Source: Candidatus Daviesbacteria bacterium RIFCSPLOWO2_02_FULL_41_8 (GTDB taxonomy: Bacteria; Patescibacteriota; Microgenomatia; Daviesbacterales; UBA10151). Taken from it: a stretch of DNA of 9,394 bases. The stretch lies in assembly GCA_001777455.1 (NCBI GenBank), contig MFDZ01000007.1:1-9394 (forward strand), in the 5' to 3' direction. A program made the translations under genes and the position numbers. Of this stretch, positions 1-6,420 are shown one piece after another. The notes under the pieces were generated by a model. The model was not told the origin of the DNA. It did not search any database and was given only the letters and a program-made list of their open reading frames with translations. Every line of letters starts with the position of its first letter. Position 1 is the stretch's first letter.

Positions 1-1
1 A

Positions 2-451
2 AGCATTGAAAGAGCCCGAGAGACTATAAGAATTCTTAAGGCAAATGACATAGAGGTACGCCTGTATTTAATAATGGGTTTACCGGGGGAGCCAGAAAAT
101 ATTCTTGATTTAACGCTAGATTTTATAAAGGAGACTCAACCGGATATTGTTTCTGCCTCATTATTTACCATAAGGCCTGGTACGGAAATTTTTAGGTATC
201 CAGAGAAGTTTGGTATAAATAAAATAAGCACCGATTGGTCTAATACTATGCATTTGCATGGATATGACAGACCTCGACCACGATTAAATTTCGAATATTT
301 TGAGAACACACCCTGGGGCAAAAGTTTAACCGCCGATCAGATTGTAGATAATTATCTAGGCCTGGCGGACGCACTCGATAGGAATAACTTATCTTCAGAG
401 GCATTAAATCAATCAGCACTTCCATTTGATGACATAAATCCTCTCGTCTAG
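2..451 (+). CDS. Radical SAM protein, C-terminal fragment (5' end outside window)
   Basis: The frame is open from the first bases of the window to the TAG at 449-451, giving 149 residues of a larger protein. The ATG at 74 is internal: in-frame sequence before it (..IEVRLYLIMGLPGE) forms one continuous motif with it. This hydrophobic strand followed by GLPGE is typical of the later part of the radical SAM barrel, as in B12-binding/Elp3-like proteins; the 618-aa protein in this window has the equivalent FLIIGFPNE. Next come a helix and a segment ending in RPGTEIF, matching the family pattern P.P(G/S)TE. The last 60 residues are a tail with no recognised domain. The CxxxCxxC cluster motif and any cobalamin domain would lie upstream, so the subclass and substrate are unknown. 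It converges on the 710-aa radical SAM gene and shares its terminator. Radical SAM membership is fairly sure; function is not. Confidence 0.8.
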   Translation, partial: SIERARETIRILKANDIEVRLYLIMGLPGEPENILDLTLDFIKETQPDIVSASLFTIRPGTEIFRYPEKFGINKISTDWSNTMHLHGYDRPRPRLNFEYFENTPWGKSLTADQIVDNYLGLADALDRNNLSSEALNQSALPFDDINPLV

Positions 452-461
452 CTTATTTAAT

Positions 462-489
462 AAAAAGCTACCTTTTAGGTAGCTTTTTT
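462..489. terminator. Bidirectional intrinsic terminator between convergent genes
   Basis: An 11-bp perfect stem (AAAAAGCTACC at 462-472 with GGTAGCTTTTT at 478-488) closes a 5-base loop. On the plus strand it ends in a run of six T; on the minus strand it ends in TTTTT followed by ATT. It starts 10 bases after the stop of the plus-strand gene and lies 3 bases beyond the stop of the minus-strand gene, so it can serve both. Confidence 0.9.
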
Positions 490-492
490 AAA

Positions 493-2625
493 TTAATGAT
501 GTCCTGCAATTTCTTGATGCGGATTCTTTTTACCGTACATATACGCACCGCCTCGGTTGCAGTACCAGACTACTTTTTCATACCATTCTTCCCAACTATT
601 CCATACCTCACTTGTCCTGTCTATTATATATGTATAGTTGCCCGACATTAATTCTAGCTTGTTTTCAAGTAAAGTTGATTTATAAATATCCCAAACATTA
701 TATGAGAGTCTTAGCTCTAGATCTTTTGTTTGAAATGGTACTTTGATAAGTGCTCTGTTTAATAATATTGATTGGTGCAAAAGTCCGTTCGGAATATTTA
801 TAGATTTTTCTCTCAGTAGCAATTCTAGAACATTCTCAACCTCTTTATAAAATTCCTCAAATTTATTTTCGACACAGAGCTTGATGAATATATATTCACC
901 CACGGGCCAGTAGATGTCCAACCATTTCTTCGAATGCACAAACTCTTCTTGTCGACCGTCCTGAATATCTTGGGCAGTTTTTATGAGGAAAGAATAAATT
1001 TCAGATAGAATAGGATAGTCTCCAAATCTGCTGAAATTATTCATGAAAAGCTCAATAAAATCTATATATCTCAAACCGTAACGGTTCAGAACAATAGCCG
1101 GTATTTGAAGCAATTTATTGAAATAAACAACATCTGTCATCCATGTTAATACCCGGCTCTTGACCCAGTCGGATCGAGGCATAGATTTTGTTGCAATTGC
1201 TAGATATTGCCATTCGTCAATTCCGCTATCAGCGGTCATTTTCTTTCCGTGGACGTTGATAATTTTTGCTCTTACGGATTCAATACCATGCAGTTCTTGA
1301 TATTCCGGATCATTCATTTCTGTATTTGGCCATAAGGATATAATTCCAAATTGAATTCTGTTGTGTTGACCATTTGAGATTAACGTTTCTATTCCGCCAG
1401 CAATTGACTTATATGTTTCAGCAGGCATGGGGAATATGATATCTGTCATGGTATTCACGCCTTCTTTGGCAGCCATCTTTTGCATTTTGAAATATTCATC
1501 AAGCTTCATATTTTCTCTGCGGACTAATTTTAATGTTTCAGGGTTCATTGATTGTTGGGCCATAACCGTTGCTCTATTGAGACCTGCCCGCTCAAGCACT
1601 ATCAGGGCTCTCACAGTGTGTTCTTTGGGATTTTTGGCGTTTTGAACCGAAACGCCTTTTGGAAAATCATATAGTCTCTTAGCCTCTGCCAAATATTCAG
1701 AAATCTGAACATCTCTTGGGAAAATACCATAGTTTGCATCAGCGCAAAAAACAGTTCGTATTTCTCGTCGACCAAACCACAGGGCTTCTGGGTGAATACG
1801 TGTTTCCATTGGGTATTTGGACACCCTATCTTCAATAGCGCCACCCCAGTCGCAATAAGTACACTGATAGGGACAGCCACGGTTTGTTTCCCACATTGCA
1901 ATGAAGACCATGTTGGGATATTTCGCCACTAGTGGATCGAATACCCCCTCTAGATATGGAGAAGGCGTCTCAGTTAGCTCTTTATCATTCATCCTCTCTA
2001 ATTTTGGATTATGGTGGAAAAAACCATCTGAGTCCAAATAACTCACTGATGGCAGGGAATTTTTGTTTCGGCAGTTATCGACTGCCATTTGGTTAAGTAC
2101 TGCCGTGAATACTCTTTCGCCTTCGCCGTGGCAAGCTAAGTCAATAAATTCATTTCTTCTATGGAATTCTTCAGTCCAGCCAAGCCTTTCCCGCTTTAGA
2201 TCTTCTGGGCTCGGATCTGATTTTCTGGTTCTTTGAAATTGTTTATGGCTATCAGGCACTTGGGGTCCACCGAAGATATTTATAACATTAGGATTGCGTT
2301 TCTTTACTTCTTTGGCGTATGTTAGTAAATGCTGTTCATTCCAACCATACATGCTATAGCCAACTATGTCGGCATTACTTAATATTTCCCCTGCTTCTTC
2401 CGGGCGGAGCCAATCAATAATAGGTATCATGAATTCATAATCTTCGGGGTATGCTAAAAATTTTTGAGCATATGCTTGAAGCAAACCAACTGAGAGAGGA
2501 AAATAAGTTTGGCCCGAAAAAACGTTATTGAGTTGAACTAGTCCGACCCTTATCTTTTTGGACGGTTTTTTTATTACTGGCTTCGGAGAACTTTCACTCG
2601 CAGGAATTAGTGGAATTATTTTCAT
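493..2625 (-). CDS. Cobalamin-binding-type radical SAM protein, 710 aa
   Basis: Residues about 24-180 look like a B12-binding Rossmann domain: a first strand (IRVGLVQL), a mid-domain strand (ADIVGYSMYG, 85-94) and IFGGPQVP (117-124). The DxHxxG histidine motif is absent, as in many B12-dependent radical SAM enzymes. The radical SAM core follows: NRGCPYQCTYCDWGG holds the CxxxCxxC cysteines C251, C255 and C258 that would bind the 4Fe-4S cluster and SAM, then FCADANYGIF (293-302) and DIIFPMPAET (395-404). The final ~230 residues are helical-looking, rich in Trp and Tyr, and match no domain I recognise. The ATG start is supported by AAGGA at 2631-2635, five bases upstream. The first 21 residues (Pro/Lys/Ser-rich) are extra relative to the paralog starting at 9257. 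The gene has its own promoter and terminator. Likely a methyltransferase or carbon-skeleton-modifying enzyme; the substrate cannot be read from the sequence. Confidence 0.88.
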   Translation of the reverse strand: MKIIPLIPASESSPKPVIKKPSKKIRVGLVQLNNVFSGQTYFPLSVGLLQAYAQKFLAYPEDYEFMIPIIDWLRPEEAGEILSNADIVGYSMYGWNEQHLLTYAKEVKKRNPNVINIFGGPQVPDSHKQFQRTRKSDPSPEDLKRERLGWTEEFHRRNEFIDLACHGEGERVFTAVLNQMAVDNCRNKNSLPSVSYLDSDGFFHHNPKLERMNDKELTETPSPYLEGVFDPLVAKYPNMVFIAMWETNRGCPYQCTYCDWGGAIEDRVSKYPMETRIHPEALWFGRREIRTVFCADANYGIFPRDVQISEYLAEAKRLYDFPKGVSVQNAKNPKEHTVRALIVLERAGLNRATVMAQQSMNPETLKLVRRENMKLDEYFKMQKMAAKEGVNTMTDIIFPMPAETYKSIAGGIETLISNGQHNRIQFGIISLWPNTEMNDPEYQELHGIESVRAKIINVHGKKMTADSGIDEWQYLAIATKSMPRSDWVKSRVLTWMTDVVYFNKLLQIPAIVLNRYGLRYIDFIELFMNNFSRFGDYPILSEIYSFLIKTAQDIQDGRQEEFVHSKKWLDIYWPVGEYIFIKLCVENKFEEFYKEVENVLELLLREKSINIPNGLLHQSILLNRALIKVPFQTKDLELRLSYNVWDIYKSTLLENKLELMSGNYTYIIDRTSEVWNSWEEWYEKVVWYCNRGGAYMYGKKNPHQEIAGHH

Positions 2626-2663
2626 TACATTCCTTATTAATTGTCAAGGATCTAGTTTGAGTT

Positions 2664-2692
2664 TTTATACTATAAATTTGTATGTCTTGCAA
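2664..2692 (-). promoter_or_regulatory. Putative sigma-70-type promoter of the 710-aa radical SAM gene
   Basis: On the minus strand, TTGCAA (2687-2692) and TATAAA (2664-2669) are 17 bases apart. Transcription would start near 2657, giving a leader of about 31 bases that contains the AAGGA ribosome site. It lies beyond the terminator of the upstream SDR gene, so the gene is probably transcribed on its own. Confidence 0.55.
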
Positions 2693-2710
2693 TACCATAA
2701 TTTAATATCT

Positions 2711-2739
2711 AAAAATTAAAAACTCCGACTAAATCGGAG
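2711..2739 (-). terminator. Intrinsic terminator of the SDR gene
   Basis: A 6-bp GC-rich stem (CTCCGA 2723-2728 with TCGGAG 2734-2739) has a 5-base loop. Read on the minus strand it is followed by TTTTTAATTTTT. It starts 7 bases past the stop codon. Confidence 0.85.
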
Positions 2740-2746
2740 CATTTTA

Positions 2747-3535
2747 TTAGATAGATCTTGTAACACCGCCATCTACATTGTAGCAGTGGCCAGTAAGATA
2801 TTTTGCATTACACGAGGCTAGATATACGACTAAGTTGGCCACATCTTCGAGTTCACCCACCTTGCCAAGAGGAGATTTTGCGGCTTCCTCCTTAATCATG
2901 ATTTCTTCCATTTCTTCTAATGATACTCTGTCTTTATCTGCTCTCCTTAGCTTATTTTTTACCCAACCCCCTCCATGAAGAGTGCTGGGGCAGATTGTAT
3001 TTACTAAGATGCCTTTTTTGCCAAAACTATTGGCTAGATATTTACCGAGGTTAAGCATTGCCGCTTTGTCAGCTGAGTAATGAGGGTTATAAAATCCTGG
3101 TTGGTGAGCGGGGATACTTGAAATATTAATTATTCTTGGCTGGTTTGATTTTAAAAGCAACGGGAGAGCTTCTCTTGCGAATCGGACCATGCTCATAAAA
3201 GTTAGTTCATGGGAACTGAGCCAGTCCTCATCTGTAAGATCTAGGAAGTCACCTGGTTTTTCTATGTTCCCGACATTATTAACTAGAATATCCAACTGGC
3301 CTATTTCTGAAAAAAAGTCTTTAATTGCATTGGGATTTCTATCGTCTATGCAACACTCAAATGCCGAGACTCCTAGGTTTCCAATTTCCTTAACGGTCTT
3401 TCGAACCTCGCCCTCATTCCTCCCGTTAATTATAATATTGACGCCTTCTTTAGCTAAGGCAATAGCAATAGATTTGCCGACTCCATGAGTACTTCCGGTG
3501 ACAAGGGCTATACGATTATTTAGGCCAAGATTCAT
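2747..3535 (-). CDS. Short-chain dehydrogenase/reductase (SDR), 262 aa
   Basis: A classical-length SDR that should use NAD(P)(H) to interconvert an alcohol and a ketone. The Rossmann glycine motif TGSTHGVG is at 13-20, NGRN (37-40) ends the second strand, NNVG is at 86-89, and the catalytic Ser140, Tyr153 and Lys157 lie in NISS and YSADK. The C-terminus has the family ending YLTGHCYNVDGG. The structural Asn of the usual catalytic tetrad appears to be Thr112 (ELTFMS where relatives have ELNxxS). I place the start at ATG 3535: GGAGG (3541-3545) sits five bases upstream. A TTG at 3550 would extend the frame by five codons but overlaps that ribosome site. It lies between two cobalamin-type radical SAM genes and has its own promoter and terminator, so co-function with them is inferred from position only. 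Substrate unknown; the FabG-like fold alone does not imply fatty acid synthesis. Confidence 0.93.
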   Translation of the reverse strand: MNLGLNNRIALVTGSTHGVGKSIAIALAKEGVNIIINGRNEGEVRKTVKEIGNLGVSAFECCIDDRNPNAIKDFFSEIGQLDILVNNVGNIEKPGDFLDLTDEDWLSSHELTFMSMVRFAREALPLLLKSNQPRIINISSIPAHQPGFYNPHYSADKAAMLNLGKYLANSFGKKGILVNTICPSTLHGGGWVKNKLRRADKDRVSLEEMEEIMIKEEAAKSPLGKVGELEDVANLVVYLASCNAKYLTGHCYNVDGGVTRSI

Positions 3536-3571
3536 TTTTTCCTCCCCCAATCTTTGAGAGAACTGTTTAGG

Positions 3572-3600
3572 AATATATAATATTTATTGCTTTCAGTCAA
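3572..3600 (-). promoter_or_regulatory. Putative sigma-70-type promoter of the SDR gene
   Basis: On the minus strand, TTGACT (3595-3600) and TATATT (3572-3577) are 17 bases apart. The start would be near 3565, with a leader of about 30 bases. It lies immediately after the terminator of the 618-aa radical SAM gene. Confidence 0.65.
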
Positions 3601-3626
3601 TTAAAAACCCAAGATTAATCTTGGGT
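3601..3626 (-). terminator. Intrinsic terminator of the 618-aa radical SAM gene
   Basis: A 20-base perfect inverted repeat, ACCCAAGATTAATCTTGGGT (3607-3626), is followed on the minus strand by TTTTTAA. It folds as an 8-bp stem with a TTAA loop. It starts 7 bases after the stop codon. Confidence 0.87.
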
Positions 3627-3633
3627 GAGTACT

Positions 3634-5490
3634 TTATTTACGCAGGTCGTCTAGCAGATAATAAAGATCAAGAACATTAAAGCGATTTTTCCAATAGGCA
3701 GAGCCTTTATTATTATCTGTTCCATCGCCATTTATTATTAAACTAGTTTGGTCTGCTCTTAGTCTAGCAAAACCTATGTTGCCAAGTTTTTTGGCTATTA
3801 TACCGGAAAAAAGATGAGCAATTGCACTATCGGGAGCAATGCGATTGCAAATATCTTCGAGTTGAAGTTCAAGTTTCCTAAGTTTGATCGGATCATCTAT
3901 CTTCAATATTTTCTCGTAATTTAACTTGTAATCAATCAAGAACCACAGGTCCTTTAATTGTTGTTTATTCGGTATCATCTCGGGATCACTTGTTTCAAGA
4001 AGGTTAAGAAAATCTTCAGACCTTATTTTTTCTTGCTGTTCGCGCAGATGTTGTTTGCCATGGGGTCCAAAAACATAGGCAATATCGCTGGTCTCAAGTT
4101 TGTCTTGAGCAAGCCCCAAGGCAATCATTTCATCGTATATTTCAGTTGATGGAAGAGGATTTAATACCTGAATCGCATACCAGTCCAAATTTAACTCTAT
4201 GGAGAGATTTACCGTATCCATAAGCTGACTCATGGTTTCATTGGGAAAACCAATAATTAGAAAACCTTTAACAAAAACATGAGGATATTTATCGAAAATC
4301 TTTTTTGATTTAAGGAATGTTTCTACTGTGCCGGGTTTATGGACATGGCGAAGGATCTCAGGATTTCCAGACTCTATGCCAAGGTTAAAGCCGATACATC
4401 CTGATTCTGCCATAGCCTTCATATTCTCTTCTGTGATTGCGGCGGCAATTAAGCCGTTGGAAGCATCCCATGTTAAATCCAAATTCAAAGCCGTTAATCC
4501 GTTAAAAAATTCTAGGGTTAGCGTTTTGTCATGCAGGGGATCGTCATCGAGTAGAGTAATATGATTTATACCTTTTTCATATAATTCTTTTATTTCATCA
4601 AGAACACTTTGAGTGCTTCGTTCGCGTACCCCTGGTCCATTGAAGGTTCTCACGCTACAAAAACTACAGCGGGCGCGGCACCCTCGTTTAATAAGCGTAG
4701 AGGCGCCTTTTCTCCCCTCTCTTTTCCAGATAAATCCGTAGGTTCCTATTTGGCCCAAACTGCTATACCTTTCAATTGGTAGTGAATGGTAAATAGGTTT
4801 AGCGTCGATTTCACTTGTTTCGGGTGTGGCCCGTGATTCGATAACTATATATTTACCATCTATTTGAGTTGCTATTTGGGCCAGGCAGTCAGCTGGTTTT
4901 TTTTTGTTAACAAAATCAATAAGATCAGGAAAACTCCTATCACCCTCATAGGTGCCGATGAAATCAATGTTTTCGCAATCTTTCAACACATTTTTGCTGG
5001 CATTACTTAAGTGAACCCCTCCGCCAATAACAGAGAGTTCATGAGAATATTCTTTTACAGTTCTAGCGATATTTTTTATAATCTCATGAGACATGGTGAA
5101 CATACAACTTATCCCGACGACATCAGGTTTAAAAATATCTAGTTTATCAATAAGCCAGTCTGTCCACATAGAATATCTAAAATTGTCTCTCAGTTCATGA
5201 GCTTGATTGAGCATATCAAAATTTAGATCAAGGATATCCGTGGTATAGCCACGAGCCTCAAGGTCGCGGCACAAAACCCCACAACCATAGGGCTGATAAG
5301 ACCAATAACGGCTACTCAAAGCTTGTTTGATGAGAAAATGGTCTTCGGGTATATGCTGAGGATGAATAAGTAGGATTTTCTGGCAGGGCATCTTGATGGA
5401 TTTTCTAATTTTTTTGATGATCAGATCACGATTTTTAGATTCTTCTCCTGGACTTGAGCCCAAGATTACTTTTATCTGTTCTGTGGCCAC
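3634..5490 (-). CDS. B12-binding-domain radical SAM protein, 618 aa
   Basis: Residues about 37-195 form a B12-binding-like domain: KILLIHPQ (38-45), a long-range contact region with YGCGVLCRDLEARGY, PDVVGISCMFT (122-132) and VIGGGVHLS (154-162). The DxHxxG cobalamin histidine is not seen. The radical SAM core starts with IKRGCRARCSFCSVR: C271, C275 and C278 are the CxxxCxxC cluster ligands. Later barrel motifs are HITLLDDDPL (310-319), NLGIESG (369-375), FLIIGFPNE (410-418) and LNPLPSTEI (443-451). Residues about 480-618 form a helical tail; 554-590 resemble a single TPR-like helix pair. The start is GTG 5490, with GGGAT (5497-5501) six bases upstream and a promoter giving a 29-base leader; a Met at residue 34 is an alternative but lacks a ribosome site. 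General layout is that of class B radical SAM methylases and related cyclising or oxidative enzymes. Product unknown. Confidence 0.9.
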   Translation of the reverse strand: MATEQIKVILGSSPGEESKNRDLIIKKIRKSIKMPCQKILLIHPQHIPEDHFLIKQALSSRYWSYQPYGCGVLCRDLEARGYTTDILDLNFDMLNQAHELRDNFRYSMWTDWLIDKLDIFKPDVVGISCMFTMSHEIIKNIARTVKEYSHELSVIGGGVHLSNASKNVLKDCENIDFIGTYEGDRSFPDLIDFVNKKKPADCLAQIATQIDGKYIVIESRATPETSEIDAKPIYHSLPIERYSSLGQIGTYGFIWKREGRKGASTLIKRGCRARCSFCSVRTFNGPGVRERSTQSVLDEIKELYEKGINHITLLDDDPLHDKTLTLEFFNGLTALNLDLTWDASNGLIAAAITEENMKAMAESGCIGFNLGIESGNPEILRHVHKPGTVETFLKSKKIFDKYPHVFVKGFLIIGFPNETMSQLMDTVNLSIELNLDWYAIQVLNPLPSTEIYDEMIALGLAQDKLETSDIAYVFGPHGKQHLREQQEKIRSEDFLNLLETSDPEMIPNKQQLKDLWFLIDYKLNYEKILKIDDPIKLRKLELQLEDICNRIAPDSAIAHLFSGIIAKKLGNIGFARLRADQTSLIINGDGTDNNKGSAYWKNRFNVLDLYYLLDDLRK

Positions 5491-5525
5491 TTTTTTATCC
5501 CATATTTTTAACGAACTTTACGAAA

Positions 5526-5553
5526 ATTATACATTTTTATTACATTAAGTCAA
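5526..5553 (-). promoter_or_regulatory. Strong putative sigma-70-type promoter of the 618-aa radical SAM gene
   Basis: On the minus strand, TTGACT (5548-5553) and a consensus TATAAT (5526-5531) are 16 bases apart. The start would be near 5519, giving a leader of about 29 bases before the GTG start at 5490. Confidence 0.7.
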
Positions 5554-5567
5554 CCTTAATTAACCAA

Positions 5568-5594
5568 TAAAAAACCGCATAAGCATGCAGTTTT
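5568..5594 (-). terminator. Intrinsic terminator of the PhyH-family gene
   Basis: A 10-bp stem pairs 5571-5580 with 5585-5594 around a 4-base loop. One pair is G-U in the minus-strand RNA but would be a C-A mismatch in the plus-strand RNA, so the hairpin is best formed in the minus direction. A run of six T follows on that strand. It lies two bases past the stop codon. Confidence 0.82.
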
Positions 5595-5596
5595 GA

Positions 5597-6325
5597 TTAG
5601 AAGTTAACTCCTCTAATGGGTATCCTCATTCTATTGGCATTTCTTCCTTTTTGAAATTCAACACCTCGAGTTACATAAGAAATTGAATATAATGGACGCG
5701 ATCGTGTTTTTGATTGATTAGGATAAGAGCCGTGGATAAGGTGGCCATTCATTACAAACATTGTACCTTTTTTTACGACAAGATCGACTTTCTCATATCC
5801 CGCGGGAATCTCAACTTTATTACCGGGGTTAGTTCCAGCCTTTTCCTTGTAAGAGACCGTTTCTTCGTAGGGTAAAATAGGTTCCCGGTGTGACCCTGGA
5901 TACATATACATACAGCCATTTTCCTTATCGGCGTCGGTAAGAAAAATGTTAACCGTGATATATCCTGGGTATGGAACTTGGGGGTAGGAATTATCCTGAT
6001 GAGGATTCCATGCCTGATTTTGATATTCAGTACCAGCTTTCTTAAACAAGAACTGGCTTTGGACAACATCAACTTCCCAGCGTTGGAGTCGTTCTATTGT
6101 GCTGACTATTCGCTCAGCTTTAACTATCTCTCTTGCTTCATAATATTCCCTGTCCTTATTCATCATGGCAGAGAAATCTATATCCGCATTGAATTCAAAC
6201 ACGCGGAGGAGGTTGTCCAACTCTTTGGGTAATAGAACATCTTCAACCAACAGGAATCCATTTGCATCATAGAAAGCAATATCGGAATTTGTTATGGGGT
6301 ATTTTATCGGTTTTAAAAGATTCAA
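5597..6325 (-). CDS. Phytanoyl-CoA dioxygenase (PhyH) family Fe(II)/2-oxoglutarate oxygenase
   Basis: At 242 aa this is a compact member of the PhyH family, cytoplasmic non-haem iron enzymes that hydroxylate (less often halogenate or desaturate) small molecules while oxidising 2-oxoglutarate. The N-terminus has the family's opening pattern (IAFYDANGFLLVEDVLLP, 16-33). The iron facial triad is visible: His109 and Asp111 in NPHQDNSYP and His198 in GHLIHGSYPNQS; Arg208 or Arg210 just after is the expected 2-oxoglutarate-binding arginine. MYPGSHRE (141-148) is another family hallmark. Nothing key is missing. The start is TTG at 6325: AAGGA (6331-6335) lies five bases upstream, an in-frame TAA sits four codons before it, and the next Met (residue 54) would delete conserved sequence. 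Single-gene unit with its own promoter and terminator. Its place beside radical SAM and SDR genes suggests pathway tailoring; substrate unknown. Confidence 0.92.
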   Translation of the reverse strand: MNLLKPIKYPITNSDIAFYDANGFLLVEDVLLPKELDNLLRVFEFNADIDFSAMMNKDREYYEAREIVKAERIVSTIERLQRWEVDVVQSQFLFKKAGTEYQNQAWNPHQDNSYPQVPYPGYITVNIFLTDADKENGCMYMYPGSHREPILPYEETVSYKEKAGTNPGNKVEIPAGYEKVDLVVKKGTMFVMNGHLIHGSYPNQSKTRSRPLYSISYVTRGVEFQKGRNANRMRIPIRGVNF

Positions 6326-6335
6326 CCTGTTCCTT
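6326..6335 (-). promoter_or_regulatory. Ribosome binding site deciding a TTG start
   Basis: AAGGA (6331-6335, minus strand) stands five bases before the TTG at 6323-6325. No ATG or GTG is available between the upstream in-frame stop and the conserved N-terminal motif, so this site fixes TTG as the start. Confidence 0.75.
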
Positions 6336-6364
6336 CGTTAAAATCTTAGCAGTCACTGTCTGAT

Positions 6365-6393
6365 AATTTAGAGTATTAATATATAAATGTCAA
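6365..6393 (-). promoter_or_regulatory. Putative sigma-70-type promoter of the PhyH-family gene
   Basis: On the minus strand, a consensus TTGACA (6388-6393) is 17 bases from TAAATT (6365-6370), a 4/6 match. The start would be near 6358, giving a leader of about 32 bases. A 14-base palindrome lies just upstream of the -35 box. Confidence 0.6.
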
Positions 6394-6396
6394 TTC

Positions 6397-6410
6397 GACC
6401 CCATGGGGTC
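6397..6410. repeat. 14-base perfect palindrome (possible operator or weak terminator)
   Basis: GACCCCATGGGGTC lies 10 bases past the stop of the SGNH gene and 3 bases upstream of the -35 box of the PhyH gene. As a terminator of the MBOAT-SGNH unit it is poor, because no T-run follows on the minus strand. As a dimeric-regulator site its place next to the -35 box would be suitable. Neither role is shown. Confidence 0.4.
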
Positions 6411-6420
6411 TTAGAGAGAA

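Noticed and set aside
74..451. A complete 125-aa gene starting at ATG 74
   Set aside because: The frame is open upstream to the window edge and the preceding residues form part of the same radical SAM motif, so this is a fragment of a longer gene.
1427..1901. Open frames of 72 and 96 codons inside the 710-aa radical SAM gene
   Set aside because: They overlap conserved coding sequence in another frame, have no family resemblance and no ribosome site.
2747..3535. Assignment of the SDR as fabG
   Set aside because: The fold and motifs are generic to SDRs; there are no fatty acid synthesis neighbours and the tetrad Asn appears substituted.
3536..3550. TTG start at 3550 for the SDR gene
   Set aside because: The added codons coincide with the GGAGG ribosome site that serves ATG 3535.
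5571..5594. Recombination or cassette attachment sites between the tandem single-gene units
   Set aside because: The inverted repeats between genes all differ in sequence, lie at stop codons and carry T-runs, so they are terminators; no shared repeat or attC-like core was seen.
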